The notes under the pieces are model-generated. The model had not been told where the DNA came from and did no database searches. It worked only from the letters and a program-made list of their open reading frames with translations. Position numbers and translations under genes: made by a program. 64,000 nucleotides of DNA from Streptacidiphilus sp. P02-A3a (lineage in GTDB: Bacteria; Actinomycetota; Actinomycetes; Streptomycetales; Streptomycetaceae): the NCBI RefSeq assembly GCF_014084105.1, contig NZ_CP048289.1, positions 5,403,922 to 5,467,921 on the forward strand, given 5' to 3'. The stretch's first letter is position 1. The number at the start of each line of letters is the position of its first letter. Below are positions 1-7,827 of the stretch, piece by piece.

Positions 1-34
1 CCGGGAACCGGGTGCACTAGTACGGAGGAGCGGC

Positions 35-1015
35 ATGGAACAGCGGGAAGCACCGCGCTACAGCCGGATCGTGTCCGAGTTGCGGCAACGGATCGAGGCG
101 GGCGAGCTGGCGGCCGGCCAGCGCGTGCCCTCGACCAGGGAGATCACCCGGCAGTGGGGGGTGGCCATGGCCACCGCGACCAAGGTGCTGGCCGAGCTCC
201 GCCGCGAGGGCCTGGTGCACGCGGTCCCGGGCGTCGGCACGGTGGTCTCGGTCGGCGGCACGCCGCGCCCCGCCCCGGCCGAGCGTCCGGCCGGGCGACC
301 GGCGGAGCGCCGCCGGAGCGCCCCCGACCAGGCACTCTCCCTGGAACGGATCGTCATCGCCGCGATCGCGGTCGCCGACGAGGAGGGGCTGGCCGCCGTC
401 TCGATGCGCCGGGTCGCCGCCGAACTCGGGGTGGCCACCATGTCGCTCTACCGGCACGTGGACGACAAGGAGGCGCTGCTGACCCGGATGATGGACGCCG
501 CCTTCGCCGGGCAGCCGCTCCCGGCCGACCCGCCGGAGGGCTGGCGCGAACGGCTCACCCTGGCCGCCCGGCTGCTGTGGGAGATGTTCCAGCGGCACCC
601 GTGGCTGGCGCCCGCGCTGTCGGTGACCCGCCCGCAGCCGGTGCCCAGCGCCCTGCCCTACACCGAGTGGGTGCTGACCAGCCTGGACGGCCGGGGCCTC
701 GACCTGTCGACCATGATGACCACGCACATCACCCTGTTCAACTACGTGCGCGGCACCGCCGTCAACGTCGAGCTGGAGACCGAGGCCGAGGCGGCCAGCG
801 GCCTCGACAACGACGCCTGGATGGACAGCCAGGAGCCGGCGCTGATGGAGGTCATGGCCAGCGGCCGGTTCCCGACCCTGCGCCGGCTCCTGCAGGGGGG
901 CTACGACTTCAACCTGGACCACCTCTTCGAGTTCGGCCTGCAACGGCTGCTCGACGGAGTCTCGGGACTGATCGAGCCCGCCCCCTCCGCGGGCGAGCGC
1001 CTTCTCCTAGAGTGA
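35..1015 (+). CDS. GntR-TetR fusion transcriptional regulator
   Basis: One-component regulator of 326 aa carrying two DNA-binding modules. Residues 1-75 resemble a GntR winged helix (PSTREITRQWGV), residues 76-104 are a Pro/Arg-rich linker, and residues 105-150 are a TetR helix-turn-helix (RRVAAELGVATMSLYRHV). The rest is a helical TetR C-terminal ligand domain of the tetracycline-repressor type. The ATG follows GGAGGAG at 24-30 with a 4-nt spacer, and a GTGCACTAGTAC stretch just upstream could be its own operator. The next gene starts 4 nt after the stop, so the two are probably co-transcribed. The fused architecture recurs in Streptomyces; the ligand is unknown. Confidence 0.88.
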   Translation: MEQREAPRYSRIVSELRQRIEAGELAAGQRVPSTREITRQWGVAMATATKVLAELRREGLVHAVPGVGTVVSVGGTPRPAPAERPAGRPAERRRSAPDQALSLERIVIAAIAVADEEGLAAVSMRRVAAELGVATMSLYRHVDDKEALLTRMMDAAFAGQPLPADPPEGWRERLTLAARLLWEMFQRHPWLAPALSVTRPQPVPSALPYTEWVLTSLDGRGLDLSTMMTTHITLFNYVRGTAVNVELETEAEAASGLDNDAWMDSQEPALMEVMASGRFPTLRRLLQGGYDFNLDHLFEFGLQRLLDGVSGLIEPAPSAGERLLLE

Positions 1016-1019
1016 CCGC

Positions 1020-1868
1020 ATGACGCTACCTGCCAGTAAGCGCTGTTTCCGGGCGCTCAACCCGCTGCACACGCTGATCTACTTCGTGCCCGAGGCCGAG
1101 GAGGAGTACACCGCCGCCGGGCTGCGGCCGGGCCGGATGGGCTACTTCGCCAGCCGGTCGGCCGCGCTGGGCGCCGTCGGCCCGGGCCCGGTGGCCGCGA
1201 CCTTCTTCAACTTCAAGCCCGCCCTGGTGGCGCGTCACCTCCCGCGCGCCTGGACGCTGGCCACACCGGAGCAGGTGCTGGCCGCGCGGCTGCGCGCGGT
1301 CGACCGGGCACTGACCCGGCTGCTCGGCGCCGAGGCGCTGGCGGACCCGGCCGTCGCCGAGGCCGCCGAGCTCGCCGGGGCGGCCGCCGCCGCGTGCACC
1401 TTCGAGGGCCGCCCGCTGGCCGCCGCGCACGCCGAACTGCCGGTGCCGGAACCCGCGCACCTGGCCCTGTGGCACGCCGCGACGGTGCTGCGCGAGCACC
1501 GCGGCGACGGACACCTGGCCGCGCTGATGACCGCCGAGCTGGACGGCCTGGAGGCGCTGGTCACCCACACCGCCACCGGGAAGGGCTTCAAGGCGGAGTT
1601 CGCCAGGGTCAGCCGCGACTGGTCGCAGGAGGAGTGGGACGCCGCGGTGGAGCGGCTCCGGGCACGCGGCCTGCTCGACCGGGAGGGCGCGCTGACCGAG
1701 GCCGGGACGGAGCTGCGCCGGGGCATCGAGCGGCAGACCGCGCGCCTGGCCGCGGGCCCGTACGAGCGCCTGGGCGAGAAGGACCTGGAGCGTCTGGCGG
1801 AGCTCACCGCCCCGCTGGCCACCGCCGTCCTCGCCAACGGCGCGATCCCGTCCGGCCCCTTCGCCTGA
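1020..1868 (+). CDS. SCO6745-family protein (SalK-like)
   Basis: A 282-aa protein matching the actinobacterial SCO6745 family. The N-terminal signatures are a Cys-x-x-x-LNPLH stretch (residues 9-17), a YFVPEAEEEY segment and ATFFNFKPALV. The C-terminal third resembles a winged helix (WDAAVERLRARGLLDREGALT). The biochemical role of the family is not established. It begins 4 nt after the GntR-TetR regulator with no clear Shine-Dalgarno sequence, which suggests translational coupling, and it may be that regulator's target or partner. No signal peptide or membrane segment is visible. Confidence 0.82.
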   Translation: MTLPASKRCFRALNPLHTLIYFVPEAEEEYTAAGLRPGRMGYFASRSAALGAVGPGPVAATFFNFKPALVARHLPRAWTLATPEQVLAARLRAVDRALTRLLGAEALADPAVAEAAELAGAAAAACTFEGRPLAAAHAELPVPEPAHLALWHAATVLREHRGDGHLAALMTAELDGLEALVTHTATGKGFKAEFARVSRDWSQEEWDAAVERLRARGLLDREGALTEAGTELRRGIERQTARLAAGPYERLGEKDLERLAELTAPLATAVLANGAIPSGPFA

Positions 1869-1920
1869 CCGCGAGCCCGGCGCCGGGACGGGCCCGGGCG
1901 GGGCTGCCGCAGGGCCGACG

Positions 1921-1936
1921 GGGTGAAGTCTCACCC
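1921..1936. terminator. Hairpin between convergent genes
   Basis: A perfect 6-bp stem GGGTGA/TCACCC with an AGTC loop sits where the SCO6745-family gene and the PHP gene converge. The last base of the 3' arm overlaps the PHP stop codon. A second GC palindrome (CCCGGCGCCGGG, 1876-1887) lies just upstream. There is no T-tract, so any termination would be of the U-less actinobacterial kind. Confidence 0.4.
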
Positions 1937-2964
1937 TAAGCCCGAGGTTCGGACTCCCCCGCCCGGGTCCACTCCAGCAACTCCTCCGCCGTCCAGGTGT
2001 TCACCACCCGCTCCGGCGGGACGCCGCACTCCTCGGCGCGGGCGCAGCCACGGATCTGCCAGTCGAGCTGGCCGGGGGCGTGCGCGTCGCTGTCGACCGC
2101 GAACAGGGCGCCCGCGTCGACGGCGAGCCGCAGCAGCCGCCGGGGCGGGTCCAGCCGGTCCGGGCGGCTGTTGATCTCCACCGCCGTCCCCGACTCCGCG
2201 CAGGCGGCGAAGACCTGCTCGGCGTCGAACCCGGACTCCGGTCGGCGTTTGCCGCCGAGCAGCCGCCCGGTGCAGTGGCCGAGCACGTCCACCAGCGGGT
2301 CACGGACCGCGGTGAGCAGCCGTCGGGTCATCGCCTCCGGGGCCATCCGCAGCTCGGAGTGGGCCGAGGCGACCACCAGGTCCAACCTCGCCAGCAGCTC
2401 CCGGTCCTGGTCCAGCCGCCCGTCCGCGAGGATGTCGCACTCGATGCCGGTGAGCAGCCGGAACGGTGCCAGCTCGCGGTTGACCCCGGCGACGACCGCC
2501 AGCTGTTCCCGCAGCCGCTCGGCGCTGAGCCCGCGCGCGATCCGCAGTCGGGGCGAGTGGTCGGTCAGCACCGCCCACTCGTGGCCGAGGTCGCGGGCCG
2601 CCCCGGCCATGGTCGCGATCGGGCTGCCGCCGTCGGACCAGTCCGAGTGCAGGTGGCAGTCGCCGCGCAGCGCGGCCCGCAACCGCCGCCCGCCGTCGAC
2701 CAGCGGGGTCCGCGCGCGCTGCTCCAGGTCGGCCAGGTACGCCGGGGTGCGGTCGGCGGCGGCCTCGGTGATCACCGTCGCCGTGGTCGGTCCGATGCCC
2801 TCCAGCTCGGTCAGCCGCCCGGCCACCGCCCGTCGCAGCAGCTCCACCCGCGGCAGTCCGCGCACCACCTCGGCCGCGTGCCGGAAGGCCGCGACCTTGT
2901 AGGTCGGCGCGTCGGCGCGCTCCAGCAGGAAGGCGATCCGTTCCAGTGCCACAACCGGTTCCAT
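1936..2964 (-). CDS. PHP-domain phosphoesterase with DNA polymerase X-type N-terminus
   Basis: A 342-aa protein. Residues 1-90 resemble the helix-hairpin-helix region of family X polymerases (TELEGIGPTTATVITEAA). Residues ~100-330 are a PHP metal-dependent phosphoesterase with all metal motifs visible: DCHLHSDWSDGG, LTDHSP, GIECDI, ASAHSEL, LGHCTGR, EINSRPDRLD and VDSDAHAP. The polymerase palm domain of full-length PolX is absent, so this is a PHP enzyme with a DNA-binding-like head, possibly a histidinol-phosphatase-like or nucleic-acid phosphoesterase. AGGTGA precedes the ATG. It is monocistronic and convergent with the previous gene. Confidence 0.85.
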   Translation of the reverse strand: MEPVVALERIAFLLERADAPTYKVAAFRHAAEVVRGLPRVELLRRAVAGRLTELEGIGPTTATVITEAAADRTPAYLADLEQRARTPLVDGGRRLRAALRGDCHLHSDWSDGGSPIATMAGAARDLGHEWAVLTDHSPRLRIARGLSAERLREQLAVVAGVNRELAPFRLLTGIECDILADGRLDQDRELLARLDLVVASAHSELRMAPEAMTRRLLTAVRDPLVDVLGHCTGRLLGGKRRPESGFDAEQVFAACAESGTAVEINSRPDRLDPPRRLLRLAVDAGALFAVDSDAHAPGQLDWQIRGCARAEECGVPPERVVNTWTAEELLEWTRAGESEPRA

Positions 2965-3146
2965 AGGTCACCTGTCCCCGGAGCGGCCCACTCCATGCCC
3001 ATAGGCCGACAGAATGGGTGAAACCGGACCCTTTGCCGGAGCTTCAGGTTTTCCTCGGCCCAGCGCGACGAGTTCCGGCGCTCCCGCCGGTATGTACTGG
3101 TGGGCCTGTCGCAGGCCATGAGGATCCGAGCAGCAGGGAGCGAACG

Positions 3147-3554
3147 ATGACTGTGACCCGAACACACGACGAGACCGCGATCAGGGGCGTCCTGGAGGGT
3201 GTCTACCGGGCCTGGGACGCCGGTGACGCGGAGGCCTTCGTCGCGGACTACCGGGAGGACGCCACCGCGATCCTGCCCGGTTCCTACCGCAGGTCCAAGG
3301 AGGACGTCCGGGCGGACATGGCCGCCGGCTTCGCGTCCTACCTCAAGGGCAGCACCACCGTCGACCGGCTGGAGAGCATCCGCTTCCTCGGCGGGAACGC
3401 CGCGGTCGTGGTGAGCGAGACCGGCGTCAGGTTCCCGGGCGAGACCGAGGTCCCCGCCGAGCGCGTCGTGTACGCGACCTGGGTGCTGGAGAAGCGTGAC
3501 GGCGCCTGGCTGCTCGTGGCCTACCACAACAGTCCGGCCGTCCTGCCGAGCTGA
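3147..3554 (+). CDS. SgcJ/EcaC-family (SnoaL/NTF2-like) protein
   Basis: A 135-aa single-domain protein of the NTF2-like cone fold (SgcJ/EcaC family). It starts with a helix (AIRGVLEGVYRAWDAGDAEA) and ends with the conserved strand WVLEKRDGAWLLVAYHNS. An open frame extends upstream to 3018, but the ATG at 3147 gives the family's usual N-terminus. It converges on an ECF sigma gene whose own C-terminus carries the same kind of fold. The substrate is unknown. A GGGTGAAA motif at 3016-3023 in its upstream region resembles motifs at 13133 and 19559. Confidence 0.82.
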   Translation: MTVTRTHDETAIRGVLEGVYRAWDAGDAEAFVADYREDATAILPGSYRRSKEDVRADMAAGFASYLKGSTTVDRLESIRFLGGNAAVVVSETGVRFPGETEVPAERVVYATWVLEKRDGAWLLVAYHNSPAVLPS

Positions 3555-3571
3555 CCCCCGCGGCGCGCGTC

Positions 3572-3606
3572 CCGCGTCCCGTCCCGGTCGGCCGGGCGGG
3601 GCGCGG
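3572..3606. terminator. Bidirectional GC-rich terminator hairpin
   Basis: A long imperfect stem (about 13-15 bp with G-T pairs and one bulge, loop about TCG) formed by the inverted arms at 3572-3587 and 3592-3606. It lies in the 63-bp gap between the convergent SgcJ-like and sigma-factor genes. No T-tract follows on either strand. Confidence 0.45.
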
Positions 3607-3617
3607 GGCGGCTGCCG

Positions 3618-4583
3618 TCAGGGGGTCGCGGGCAGGACCTCCGCGAGCCCGAAGGCGGCGAACACCTCGGCGTCCTGGAACACCGTGTTGCGGCTGATCC
3701 CGGCCGCGGTGACGGTGAACACCTGCAACGTGTGCAGGTGGTAGCGACCGTCCTCGACCCGCCAGTAGGCGGCCAGCGCGGGCTGTCCGTTGGCTGCGGT
3801 CCGCACCATCCGCCAGTCCCGGCACATCGAGAAGACCCAGTCCATGAAGCTGCCGTAGTGTTCGCGGCCGATGAACCAGTTGACCATCGGCGGCATCTCC
3901 AGCAGCACGTCGCGGGTCAGCAGTTCCTTGATCGCGGCCACGTCGGCGCGCTCGAAGGCCTCGACGAACCGGTCGATCCGCGCCCGCACCTCCTGCTCGG
4001 AGGGTTCGGCGACCTCGTCCTCGGGGACCGCGGTCGCGCGCAGCCGCCCCCGGGCGCGGACCAGCGCGCTGTTGACCGCGGGCGTCGACATGCCGAGGAT
4101 CTCGGCCGACTCCGCCGCGGAGAAGTCCAGCACGTCGCGCAGGACGAGCGTGGCCCGCTGCCGGGCCGAGAGGTGCTGGATCGCCGCGACGAAGGCCAGC
4201 CGGAGCGACCCCCGGTCCACCGCGGTCCGGCCCGGATCCGCGCCGAGCAGCGCGTCCGGCAGCGGCTGCAACCAGCTCACCTCACCGCGCACCAGCGGCG
4301 CGGACGGGTCCTCGCTCGGGGCCGCCAGGCCCGACGGCAGGGGGCGGCGCCCCCTGCCCTCCAGCGCGGTCAGGCAGGCGTTCGTCGCGATGCGGTACAG
4401 CCAGGTGCGGACCGACGCCCGGCCCTGGTCGTAGCTGTCCCGGGCCCGCCACGCCCTGAGGTAGGTCTCCTGGACCACGTCCTCGGCGTCGTGGACCGAT
4501 CCCAGCATCCGGTAGCAGTGCGCCAGGAGTTCCGACCGGTACGCGTTGATCCGCAGGTCGAAGCCCTCCGCGACGGGCGCCAT
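3618..4583 (-). CDS. ECF RNA polymerase sigma factor with C-terminal SnoaL-like domain
   Basis: A 321-aa ECF sigma factor of the SigG/TIGR02960 type. Region 2 is at residues ~15-85 (AHCYRMLGSVHDAEDVVQET), region 4 at ~140-200 (RQRATLVLRDVLDFSAAE, then STPAVNSALVRARGRL). A C-terminal NTF2/SnoaL-like domain (~215-320) replaces the usual anti-sigma partner and is thought to control activity in cis. The frame is open to 4703, but the ATG at 4583, after GGAGAGGCAGGGGA, gives the canonical start. The convergent SgcJ-like gene encodes a related fold. Confidence 0.88.
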   Translation of the reverse strand: MAPVAEGFDLRINAYRSELLAHCYRMLGSVHDAEDVVQETYLRAWRARDSYDQGRASVRTWLYRIATNACLTALEGRGRRPLPSGLAAPSEDPSAPLVRGEVSWLQPLPDALLGADPGRTAVDRGSLRLAFVAAIQHLSARQRATLVLRDVLDFSAAESAEILGMSTPAVNSALVRARGRLRATAVPEDEVAEPSEQEVRARIDRFVEAFERADVAAIKELLTRDVLLEMPPMVNWFIGREHYGSFMDWVFSMCRDWRMVRTAANGQPALAAYWRVEDGRYHLHTLQVFTVTAAGISRNTVFQDAEVFAAFGLAEVLPATP

Positions 4584-4692
4584 CGTCCCCTGCCTCTCCG
4601 GTCCCACAACTGCGGCGACCCTATCGCAACGGCCGCCCGGGGACCCGGCTCCACCATCTGCGGGCGGCGCGGAGCCGAGGCAAGCTTGTCGC

Positions 4693-5613
4693 ATGGCCAG
4701 CAACAGGGCCCGAGCCGCGCACGAGCCGCCCGGCGATCCCGTCCGGGAATCCGCGGACCCGTCCGCCGCGGACGTGGAGCAGATCGCGGAGGGCCTCTAC
4801 GGGCTGCCCCCGCCCGAGTTCACCGCCGCCCGCGAGGCCGCCGCCGCGCGGGCCCGGGCCGCCGGGGAACCGGCGGCGGCCGAGCGGGTGCACCGGCTGC
4901 GGCGGCCGACGCAGGCCGCGTGGCTGGCGAACCTGCTGGTCCGCGAGTACCCGGACGAGGTGCGTGCGCTGCTGGAGCTGGCCGCCGGGCTGCGGGCGGC
5001 GCAGGACCGGCTGGACGGCGCGCAGCTGCGTGAGCTGGCCCGGCGCCGCCAGGCCGTGGTCGCCGCGCTGACCCGTCAGGCCGGGCAGGCCGCGGCCCGG
5101 GCCGGTCTGGCCGTGGGCGAGGGGCCGCTGGCCGAACTGGAGCAGACCCTGCACGCGGTGCTGACCGACCCGGCGGTCGCCTCGGCCTTCGCCACCGGGC
5201 GGCTGACCAGCGCCCGCGACCCCGGCCGGGCCGCCGGGGGCGGCGGCCCGCCCGCCGCGCGGGCACCGCGCGCCCCGGTCAAGGCGCTGCGCACCGGCGA
5301 CGAGCAGCGCCGCTCCCAGGCGCGGCAGCTCAGCGACCGGACGGCCGAGGCGGCGCGGTCGGCCGAGGCCGCCGCGGCCGAGGCCCGCGAGCAGCTGGAA
5401 CGCGTCACCGAGCGGCGGGCGCGGCGGCTGGCCCGGATCGAGGAGCTGACCGGTCGGCTCGACCGGGCCCGCGCCGAGGAGCGCGCGGCCGCCACCGAGG
5501 AGCGCGACGCCCGGGCCCGGGTGGAGGTGACCGACCGCGAGGCCCGCCGGGCCCGGGGCCGGGCCCGCGACGCCGCCGACCGCCTCCGCCATCTGGACCA
5601 GCGGGCGGCCTGA
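4693..5613 (+). CDS. Hypothetical Ala/Arg-rich coiled-coil protein
   Basis: A 306-aa protein of unknown function. It is strongly helical and rich in Ala, Arg and Glu. The N-terminal half has repeated amphipathic helices (YGLPPPEFTAAREAAAARAR, then RLRRPTQAAWLANLLVREY). Residues ~205-300 form a long predicted coiled coil of alternating Glu/Arg/Ala without signal peptide or membrane helix. The ATG at 4693 is preferred over upstream in-frame codons that would overlap the sigma-factor leader. It lies 72 bp upstream of Ku in the same direction, so a link to DNA-end metabolism is possible but unproven. Confidence 0.72.
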   Translation: MASNRARAAHEPPGDPVRESADPSAADVEQIAEGLYGLPPPEFTAAREAAAARARAAGEPAAAERVHRLRRPTQAAWLANLLVREYPDEVRALLELAAGLRAAQDRLDGAQLRELARRRQAVVAALTRQAGQAAARAGLAVGEGPLAELEQTLHAVLTDPAVASAFATGRLTSARDPGRAAGGGGPPAARAPRAPVKALRTGDEQRRSQARQLSDRTAEAARSAEAAAAEAREQLERVTERRARRLARIEELTGRLDRARAEERAAATEERDARARVEVTDREARRARGRARDAADRLRHLDQRAA

Positions 5614-5685
5614 GTCCCACCCCTGTTCCCACCCCTGTTCCCACCCCGCGAGCAGCACCGGCAGTCGAGGAGAAGGAGCGCGGCA

Positions 5686-6732
5686 ATGGCACGACCGATA
5701 TGGACCGGGGCCCTCAGCTTCGGGCTGGTGACCGTTCCGGTGTCGCTCTACAGCGCCACCGAGGACCACACGACGCACTTCCGGCAGATCCAGCGGGGCA
5801 CCAGCGACCGGGTGCGCATCCGCCGCGTCAACGAGCGCACCGGCGAGGAGGTGGCCTTCGGCGACATCGTCAAGGGCTACGACCTGGGCGACCACCAGTA
5901 CGTGGTGATCGACCCCGGCGAGCTGGACGAGATCGCCCCCGGCCGGTCCCATGTCATCGCGGTCTCCGCGTTCGTGGACCTCTCCGCCGTCGACCCGGTC
6001 TACTTCAGCGGCAGCTACTACCTGGCGCCGCGCGGCGAGGAGTTCGCCCGGATCTACGCGCTGCTGCTGGAGGCGCTGGAGGAGAGCGGCCGGGCCGCCG
6101 TGGCCTCCTTCGTGATGCGCGGCAAGGAGTACCTGACCGCGATCCGCCCCGCCGGGGAGGTGCTGCAACTGCACACGCTGCACTACGCGGACGAGGTCCG
6201 CGACCCGCGCCAGGAGCTGCCCGGCCTGCCGGACCGCGCCGGGGTCGACCCGCAGCAGCTGACCGCCGCGCGGCAGCTGATCGACGCGCTGAGCGCCGAG
6301 TGGAACCCGGAGGAGTACCGCGACTCGTTCGAGGACCGGGTCCGCGAGCTCATCGACGCCAAGCGGGCCGGGAACGAGATCACCAGCGCCGAGACCGCGC
6401 CCGAGGCCACCAACGTGATCGACCTGATGGCGGCGCTGCGACGGAGCCTGGACCGGGCCGAGGGCAGGCCGGACGCCGCCGAGGCCGCCGAACCGGCGCC
6501 GGAGCAGCCGGAGCAGCCGGAGCGGCCGGACCCGCAGGCACCGCGGGCGGGGGACGGCGGCGGGAAGGTCTCCCGGCTGCCGGAGAACCTGAGCGGGCTG
6601 AGCAAGGCCGAGCTGTACGCCCGCGCCACCGCCCAGGGCATCCCCGGCCGTTCCAAGATGACCCGGGACCAGTTGCGGGAGGCCCTGACCGGCGCCTCCC
6701 GCAAGCGCGGCCGCCGCAGCTCGGTCGCCTGA
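5686..6732 (+). CDS. ku: Ku protein of bacterial NHEJ
   Basis: A 348-aa bacterial Ku that binds double-strand DNA ends as a homodimer and recruits LigD-type enzymes. The N-terminus RPIWTGALSFGLVTVPVSLY is diagnostic, and the Ku core spans residues 1-255. An acidic/proline linker (~255-295) leads to a C-terminal SAP/Rho-N-like helical segment (LSKAELYARATAQGI) and a basic tail (RKRGRRSS), which often contact DNA. A GAGGAGAAGGAG tract lies upstream of the ATG. The neighbours are a convergent LigD-type polymerase and, further on, a LigD-type ligase. Confidence 0.96.
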   Translation: MARPIWTGALSFGLVTVPVSLYSATEDHTTHFRQIQRGTSDRVRIRRVNERTGEEVAFGDIVKGYDLGDHQYVVIDPGELDEIAPGRSHVIAVSAFVDLSAVDPVYFSGSYYLAPRGEEFARIYALLLEALEESGRAAVASFVMRGKEYLTAIRPAGEVLQLHTLHYADEVRDPRQELPGLPDRAGVDPQQLTAARQLIDALSAEWNPEEYRDSFEDRVRELIDAKRAGNEITSAETAPEATNVIDLMAALRRSLDRAEGRPDAAEAAEPAPEQPEQPERPDPQAPRAGDGGGKVSRLPENLSGLSKAELYARATAQGIPGRSKMTRDQLREALTGASRKRGRRSSVA

Positions 6733-6751
6733 CCCGGCCGCCCGCGCGCCG

Positions 6752-7645
6752 CTACGGCAGCGGCGCGGCCTGCTCCGGGTCGCACAGCCCGGCCAGCAGG
6801 TCGCCGTGGTCGGCCACCCGCGCCAGCACCTGGTCCGGGGTGAACGCCAGCTCCTCGGCCGAACCGCAGGCCGCCACCTCGTCCCAGGTCAGCGGGGTGG
6901 AGACGGCCGGCACCGGCAGTGCGCGGAGTGTGTACGGCGCGGCCGTGGTCTTCGCGCTGGAGTTCTGCCCGGCGTCCAGCAGCACCCGGCCGTGCCGCCG
7001 CGCCTTGGCGATCGAACTGACCATCAGCTCCGGATGCCCGCTCTCAAGCCGCCGGGCCAGCCCCTTCGCGTACGCCAGCACCGCCTCCTCGCCGGTCGGC
7101 CGCAGCGGTGCCAGCAGGTGCAGGCCCTTGCTGCCGGAGGTCTTCACCCAGCAGCCGAGGCCGTCCGCCGCCAGCGCCTGGCGTACCCACAGCGCCGCCC
7201 GGCAGCAGTCCACCACGTCGGCCCCCGGCCCCGGGTCCAGGTCCACCACCAGCCGGTCGTGCAGGTCCGGCCCGCTTCCGGCACTCCACTGCGGCACGTG
7301 GACCTCCAGCGCGCCCAGGTTCGCCATGGCCATCAGCACCGCGAGGCTGTCGACCGCGACGTGCGGCTTGACGCCGTCCCGGCCCGGCACCCCGACCGTG
7401 GGTACCCAGTCGGGCAGCCCCGGCGGCGGGTTCTTGGCGTAGAACCGCTGGCCCTCGACCCCGTCCGGGAAGCGCAGGAACGAGGCGGGCCGACGCCGCA
7501 CGTGCGGCAGCATCGCCGGGGCCACCTGGGCGAAGAAGGACAGCGCCGCCGCCTTGGTGGTCCCGGTCCGGGGCCAGAGCACCTTGTCCAGGTGGGACAG
7601 CACCAGCCGGTGCCCCTCGACCTGCGTCGGAACCCGTTCCGACAT
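6752..7645 (-). CDS. ligD: Stand-alone LigD-type NHEJ polymerase (primase-like)
   Basis: A 297-aa archaeo-eukaryotic primase-superfamily polymerase equivalent to the polymerase domain of LigD. It fills gaps or adds ribonucleotides at ends held by Ku. Visible motifs are HLDKVLWP near the N-terminus, the metal-binding DLDPGPG (after RLVV), KTSGSKGLHLLAPL and a SSIAKARR segment. There is no ligase or phosphoesterase domain, so LigD is split in this organism. The ATG at 7645 follows GGAGAG; the frame continues upstream to 7714 without a better start. It converges with ku and is divergent from the ligase gene. Confidence 0.92.
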   Translation of the reverse strand: MSERVPTQVEGHRLVLSHLDKVLWPRTGTTKAAALSFFAQVAPAMLPHVRRRPASFLRFPDGVEGQRFYAKNPPPGLPDWVPTVGVPGRDGVKPHVAVDSLAVLMAMANLGALEVHVPQWSAGSGPDLHDRLVVDLDPGPGADVVDCCRAALWVRQALAADGLGCWVKTSGSKGLHLLAPLRPTGEEAVLAYAKGLARRLESGHPELMVSSIAKARRHGRVLLDAGQNSSAKTTAAPYTLRALPVPAVSTPLTWDEVAACGSAEELAFTPDQVLARVADHGDLLAGLCDPEQAAPLP

Positions 7646-7827
7646 CGCCGCTTCCCGCTCTCCTCGTGGCCGCCCCCGCCCTTCGAGCATGGCCGACCGA
7701 CCGCCCGGCGACATCTCGGCCGACCGCGCTGCGCGCCGGACGGGCCCGTGCGACGGTGGAGCTTCCGGAGCTCCCCGGGGGGCCGGGCAGGCAGGGGCGC
7801 CGGGCCAGGCAGAGAGGCAACCCGACC

